16,869 nt of DNA, taken from positions 1 through 16,869 of the forward strand of contig JBCCLD010000049.1 of assembly GCA_039027055.1 (NCBI GenBank), written 5' to 3'. A program made the translations under genes and the position numbers. The DNA comes from JBCBEX01 sp039027055 (lineage in GTDB: Bacteria; Bacteroidota; Rhodothermia; Rhodothermales; Rubricoccaceae). Below are positions 12,997-16,869 of the stretch, piece by piece (the first letter of the stretch is position 1; each line of letters opens with the position of its first letter). Under the pieces are notes generated by a model. That model was not told the DNA's origin and searched no databases. It saw nothing but the letters and a program-made list of their open reading frames with translations.

Positions 12997-15081
12997 ATGC
13001 CTCGCTTTGCACTCACGCGCCGTGCAATGTTCGGTCGCGCCCTCCCCCTCCTCCTCGCAGCCTGTTGTCTGCTGCTCAGCACCCCCACCGCCGACGCCCA
13101 AGGCATTCGCGCCCCTGAGGCCGTCCTCACCTTTGAAGGTGACCACACCCACGACGGGGTCACCCGTTGCAACTCCCCGCACGTCGACGAAGAGACGATG
13201 GCGCGCGTAGACGCCCAGCTGAAGGCGTTCTCCGGGCCGCGCGCCGACAAGGCGGCCGGCGTCAACATTCCGACGGTGGTCCACATCATCACCAACACGT
13301 CGGGCCAGGGCGATGTCTCACAGGCCACCATCGACGCACAGATGGACGTCCTCAACGACGGCTTCGCCAGCACCGGCTTCTCATTCACGCTCCAGAGCGT
13401 CACGCGTACTGCCAACAACAACTGGTACAACAACACCGACCTCGGCAACAACGCCGAGCGCTCCATGAAGCAGACCCTCGCCGTCGACCCGGCGACGACG
13501 CTCAACCTCTACTTCGTGGGCAACATCAGCGCTCTCGGCTGGTGCTACTTCCCGTTCTCCTATCCCGAGGACTCGTTCTGGCACGGCTGCGTCAACGCCA
13601 CCGGCTCGATGCCGGGCGGTGACATCACGGCCTACAACGACGGCGATACGGCCGTGCACGAGGTTGGGCACTACGTTGGCCTGTTCCACACCTTCCAGGG
13701 CGGCTGCTCCGGCGGCGACCAGGTAGCCGACACGCCCGCCGAGGCCACGCCGTTCTTCGGCAACCAGTGCAACAGCCGGCGCGACACCTGCCCCGGCGGC
13801 GGCACGGACCCGGTCCGCAACTTCATGAACTACAGCGACGACGTCTGCCTCGACGAGTTCACGCCAGGCCAAGCCACTCGTGCCATGGAGCAGGTCTCGC
13901 TCTTCAAGCCCACCCTTGCGATGGGTGGCGGTGGCGTAAACACACCGCCGGACGCAGGCTTCACGTTCAGCTGCGACAACCTGACGTGCGACTTCACCGA
14001 CACCAGTTCCGACAGCGACGGTGCCATCGTCACCTGGGCCTGGACCTTCGGCGACGGCGGCTCCTCGTCGCAGCAGAACCCGACGCGCATCTACACCTCG
14101 GCGGGCACCTACTCGGTGACGCTGACCGTCACGGACAACGAGGGTGCCAGCGACGATGTCACGCGCTCGGTAAGCGTCTCCGACAGCTCGGAGCCGGACT
14201 CGGCCGCGCCGCAGCTCAGCGGCTCCATCCAGGGCGGGCGCTACGAGGGTACCGCCTCCGACAGCCGCGCGGGCGACACCGGCATCGCCACGGTGACGCT
14301 CCGCAACGACACCAACCTCGACCTCGACGTGGACAACTTCTCCGCCGGCGACGCGAGCGTAGACTTCACGATCTCGCTCCAGAACCGCGGCCAGCAGGGC
14401 AAGGGCTACGTCGTCTCGACGGACGTGGCGGGCAACGAGAGCGAGCTCTGGATCTGCTCCAACGGCTGCCCGCCCGAGGGACCGCCCCCGCCCCCGCCAC
14501 CGCCGGGCGACGACACCACGCCCCCGAACGTCACCGGCTCCATCCAGGGCGCGCGCTTCGCCGGCACCGCCACCGACTCCGGCTCCGGCATCGCCTCGAT
14601 CGTCCTCGGCAGCGACGCCGTCAACCTCGTCCTCGACGTGGACAACTTCTCGGCCGGCGCCTCGTCGGTCGGCTTCGACGTGCGACTCTCGAACCGCCGC
14701 AATCCAGGCTCGGGCACCGTCATCGCCACGGACGTGGACGGCAACGAGGGCACGCTCTTCATCGACTCGGAGAACAGCCGGGCGGGCATTGCCATGATGA
14801 GCCGCACCGGTGTACCCACAGACGTAGCGCTGCTGGGCAACTACCCGAACCCGTTCGCCGCGAGCACGACGGTGGAGTACGCGCTACCGCAGGCGACTGC
14901 GGTACAGCTCACCGTCTACGACGTCACGGGCCGAGCCGTCGCTCAGCTCGTGGACGGGGCGATGGAGGCCGGCTACCACAGCGCCGCGTTTGACGCGAGC
15001 GCCCTACCCAGCGGCATCTACCTCGCGCGCCTGAACGCCGAGGGCCGGACGTTTACCGAGCGCCTGCTCGTCGTTCGCTAG
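12997..15081 (+). CDS. Secreted M43-type metalloprotease with PKD, repeated beta modules and T9SS tail
   Basis: A 694-residue exported zinc protease. The start at 12997 gives a signal peptide (basic start, then RALPLLLAACCLLLSTPTADA); the Met at 13027 is an alternative. The catalytic domain (about 90-310) carries the zinc site HEVGHYVGLFH with H221, E222, H225 and H231, and the Met-turn NFMNYSDD with M277, the pattern of the pappalysin/cytophagalysin (M43) metzincins. Several Cys residues near FQGGCSGG and CNSRRDTCPGG are likely disulfides. A PKD domain follows at about 318-395 (WAWTFGDGGSSSQQNPTRIY). Two copies of an approximately 85-residue module come next (about 405-488 and 509-590, each GSIQG...LDVDNFSAG...TDVxGNE), joined by a Pro-rich linker. 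The end (about 610-694) is a type A T9SS sorting domain: GNYPNPFAASTTVEYALP, VQLTVYDVTGRAV, LPSGIYLARL. The protein should cross the outer membrane by T9SS and act on extracellular proteins; its substrate is unknown. Confidence 0.93.
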   Translation: MPRFALTRRAMFGRALPLLLAACCLLLSTPTADAQGIRAPEAVLTFEGDHTHDGVTRCNSPHVDEETMARVDAQLKAFSGPRADKAAGVNIPTVVHIITNTSGQGDVSQATIDAQMDVLNDGFASTGFSFTLQSVTRTANNNWYNNTDLGNNAERSMKQTLAVDPATTLNLYFVGNISALGWCYFPFSYPEDSFWHGCVNATGSMPGGDITAYNDGDTAVHEVGHYVGLFHTFQGGCSGGDQVADTPAEATPFFGNQCNSRRDTCPGGGTDPVRNFMNYSDDVCLDEFTPGQATRAMEQVSLFKPTLAMGGGGVNTPPDAGFTFSCDNLTCDFTDTSSDSDGAIVTWAWTFGDGGSSSQQNPTRIYTSAGTYSVTLTVTDNEGASDDVTRSVSVSDSSEPDSAAPQLSGSIQGGRYEGTASDSRAGDTGIATVTLRNDTNLDLDVDNFSAGDASVDFTISLQNRGQQGKGYVVSTDVAGNESELWICSNGCPPEGPPPPPPPPGDDTTPPNVTGSIQGARFAGTATDSGSGIASIVLGSDAVNLVLDVDNFSAGASSVGFDVRLSNRRNPGSGTVIATDVDGNEGTLFIDSENSRAGIAMMSRTGVPTDVALLGNYPNPFAASTTVEYALPQATAVQLTVYDVTGRAVAQLVDGAMEAGYHSAAFDASALPSGIYLARLNAEGRTFTERLLVVR

Positions 15082-15086
15082 CCCAA

Positions 15087-15122
15087 CCTTAAGCGGTTTT
15101 CCGCTCCTTCATAAGGTTTTTT
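15087..15122 (+). terminator. Intrinsic terminator of the first metalloprotease gene
   Basis: Just after the stop codon, CCTTA (15087-15091) pairs with TAAGG (15112-15116), and AGCGG/CCGCT inside forms a nested stem with a TTTT loop. Six T follow (15117-15122). The internal CCTTCA bulge makes the outer stem imperfect. Confidence 0.55.
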
Positions 15123-15156
15123 GAGGCCGACGCTCCTGAATTGGGGCGTCGGCCTC
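15123..15156. terminator. Second, strong hairpin terminator between the two proteases
   Basis: GAGGCCGACGC (15123-15133) and GCGTCGGCCTC (15146-15156) form a perfect 11-bp stem that extends inward by three pairs (one G-U) to a TGAATT loop. ATCTTT follows on the plus strand and six T precede it, which would be AAAAAA upstream of the hairpin. It should insulate the second protease gene from transcription of the first. Confidence 0.75.
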
Positions 15157-15285
15157 ATCTTTGCCTGCTGCGCGCGTCGTGTCCGACTTGCTCCTACAGC
15201 CGTGTCGGATGTCGCGCTAGGTATACACCGCGTCCTCTCATAGCGCCGACTCTCCCCTCCCTTCACCACAACACTGCTTCGTCAC

Positions 15286-16869
15286 ATGCCCCATCGATTC
15301 TCTCGTGTGCTGCTGATGCTCGCGCTCGCCGCCCCGCTGGCGGCACTCCCCGCACAGGCACAGCACGTAGACCGTCCCGACCCCGTCTACATGTCGGCGA
15401 TGCCCGTCAACGAGGTGCTTATCCAAACGGGCCGCCAGTGTGGCACGCCCCACCCCAGCCCTGCCGACCAGGCCCGCGTCGACGAGTACGTCCGCCGCTA
15501 CGCCCCGCGCACCTTTGAGCAGATGGCGACCGTCACGATCCCCGTCGCCTTCCACGTCGTGACCCGGACCAACGGTACCGGCGATGTTCCGAACAGCCAG
15601 CTCGAAACCCAGGTCGACGTCCTGAACGACGCGTTCGCGCCGCTCGGCTTCCAGTTTACGCTCGCGAGCATCGACCGCACCGCCAACGACGCGTGGTACA
15701 ACCACATCTCCGGCACCAACACGGAGACTCAGATGAAGCAGGCGCTCGCCATCAGCCCGGAGACGACGCTCAACTTCTACACGGGCAAGCCGCGCGCGCG
15801 CCAGCTCTTCTTCACGGTGGAGATCCTGGGGTATGCCACGTTCCCCTCCTTCTACCCGGAGGATGACCCGCTCCACGGCGTCGTCGTCGACTACCAGTCG
15901 CTCCCTGGCGGGGCGCTTTCCGCCTTCAACGAGGGCGACACCGGCACCCACGAGGTCGGCCACTGGGTGGGCCTGTTCCACACCTTCCAGGGGGGCTGTT
16001 CGGGCCAGGGCGACAGCGTCGCCGACACGCCCGCCGAGGCCGAGCCGTTCTACGGCAACAACTGCAACAGCAACCGGGACACCTGCCCCGGCGGCGGGCC
16101 TGACCCGATCACCAACTTCATGGACTATAGCGACGACGTCTGCCTCTCCGAGTTCACCTCAGGCCAGGCGGCGCGCGCACAGGACCAGATGGCCACCTAC
16201 CGCCCGACGATCTTCAACGGCGGCGGCGGCCCGGTCAACCAGGACCCGAACGCTAGCTTCACGGTGGACTGCAACGAGCTCACGTGCGACTTTACCGACA
16301 CCAGCTCGGACAGCGACGGCTCCATTGCCAGCCGCAGCTGGGACTTCGGCGACGGCAACGTCTCCTCGCAGCGCGACCCGATCCACATCTACGCCGACGC
16401 AGGCACCTACACCGTCTCGCTGACGGTCACGGACGACGACGGTGCTACCGACGCGGCCAACCGTAGCGTCACCGTCACGACGGGCGGCGGCGGGGGCGAC
16501 CCGGACACGGCGGCCCCGGCGCTCTCGGGCTCGATCCAGGGTAGCCGGTATGAAGGCACCGCCTCGGACGGCCGCGCCAACGACTCGGGCATCAGCACCA
16601 TCGTCCTCCGCGATGACACCAACCTCGACCTCGACGTGGACAACTTCTCGGTGGGTGCGTCGAGCGTGGACTTCAACATCACGCTGCAGAACCGCCGCAA
16701 CCAGGGCAAGGGCTATGCGGTTGCCACCGACGTGGCGGGCAACGAGAGCGAGCTCTGGATCTGCTCCAACGGCTGCCCGCCCGAGGGACCACCCCCGCCC
16801 CCGCCACCGCCGGGCGACGACACCACGCCCCCGAACGTCACCGGCTCCATCCAGGGCGCGCGCTTCGCC
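15286..16869 (+). CDS. Second secreted M43-type metalloprotease with PKD, tandem paralogue, 3' end cut by the window
   Basis: From the ATG at 15286 the frame is open for 528 codons to the window end. A signal peptide (MPHRFSRVLLMLALAAPLAALPAQA then Q) is followed by a pro-region and a catalytic domain with HEVGHWVGLFH (H222, E223, H226, H232) and the Met-turn NFMDYSDD (M279). Cysteine-containing loops match those of the first protease. A PKD domain is at about 320-395 (SWDFGDGNVSSQRDPIHIY), then a Gly-rich linker, then one GSIQG/LDVDNFS module, the Pro-rich linker, and the beginning of a second module when the window ends. By analogy, a second module and a T9SS tail should follow; this cannot be seen here. 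It shares the full domain order of its neighbour, so the pair arose by tandem duplication. The N-terminal pro-regions are more diverged than the catalytic parts, which suggests different processing or substrates. The gene has its own 129-bp upstream region behind two terminators. Confidence 0.92.
   Translation, partial: MPHRFSRVLLMLALAAPLAALPAQAQHVDRPDPVYMSAMPVNEVLIQTGRQCGTPHPSPADQARVDEYVRRYAPRTFEQMATVTIPVAFHVVTRTNGTGDVPNSQLETQVDVLNDAFAPLGFQFTLASIDRTANDAWYNHISGTNTETQMKQALAISPETTLNFYTGKPRARQLFFTVEILGYATFPSFYPEDDPLHGVVVDYQSLPGGALSAFNEGDTGTHEVGHWVGLFHTFQGGCSGQGDSVADTPAEAEPFYGNNCNSNRDTCPGGGPDPITNFMDYSDDVCLSEFTSGQAARAQDQMATYRPTIFNGGGGPVNQDPNASFTVDCNELTCDFTDTSSDSDGSIASRSWDFGDGNVSSQRDPIHIYADAGTYTVSLTVTDDDGATDAANRSVTVTTGGGGGDPDTAAPALSGSIQGSRYEGTASDGRANDSGISTIVLRDDTNLDLDVDNFSVGASSVDFNITLQNRRNQGKGYAVATDVAGNESELWICSNGCPPEGPPPPPPPPGDDTTPPNVTGSIQGARFA

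Overview
The window is GC-rich bacterial DNA with densely packed genes. Three traits suggest a marine or halophilic member of Rhodothermota/Bacteroidota (for example a Rubricoccaceae-like lineage). First, a secreted protease ends in a type IX secretion (T9SS) sorting domain. Second, several putative promoters carry a TAnnTT core, as in Bacteroidota, in place of a classical -35/-10 pair. Third, there is a Bacteroidota-style lipoprotein with a Big_5-type Ig domain. The assignment is inference; no rRNA or marker gene is present.

Layout. 1-1147 (-): 3'-truncated AGCS sodium:amino-acid symporter, divergent from 1517-2824 (+), a glutamate dehydrogenase. These two make a plausible amino-acid uptake and deamination pair. 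2926-4683 (+): Ig-like lipoprotein whose start codon and signal-peptide n-region lie in or beside repetitive hairpin elements. It converges on yigZ (5422-4793, -). 5736-6260 (+): small single-pass membrane protein of unknown function, bracketed by the real 5' end of yigZ and a degenerate second copy of that end (6304-6363). 6737-6360 (-): orphan protein of lower GC, directly behind a 1026-residue secreted BNR/Asp-box propeller protein (9849-6769, -). 9932-10429 (+): DUF1232 protein. 10607-12379 (+): a sensor-kinase/receiver hybrid that has lost key catalytic residues. 12380-12996: no convincing gene, but a 183-bp MITE-like element with inverted ends and a TCA target duplication. 12997-15081 and 15286 to the window end (+): two tandem paralogous M43 (pappalysin-type) metalloproteases with PKD and repeated beta-type modules, separated by a pair of terminator hairpins.

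The main theme beyond the genes is small-repeat activity. Heptanucleotide-periodic arrays sit at the ends of four genes (4684-4718, 6357-6391, 6739-6766, 10431-10459). Hairpin repeats have intruded on a lipoprotein start, and a gene 5' end has been duplicated. A 141-bp stretch shared by the tandem proteases differs at one base while flanking homologous sequence is clearly diverged, which suggests recent gene conversion. I do not see a CRISPR array, tRNA, rRNA or obvious defence system.
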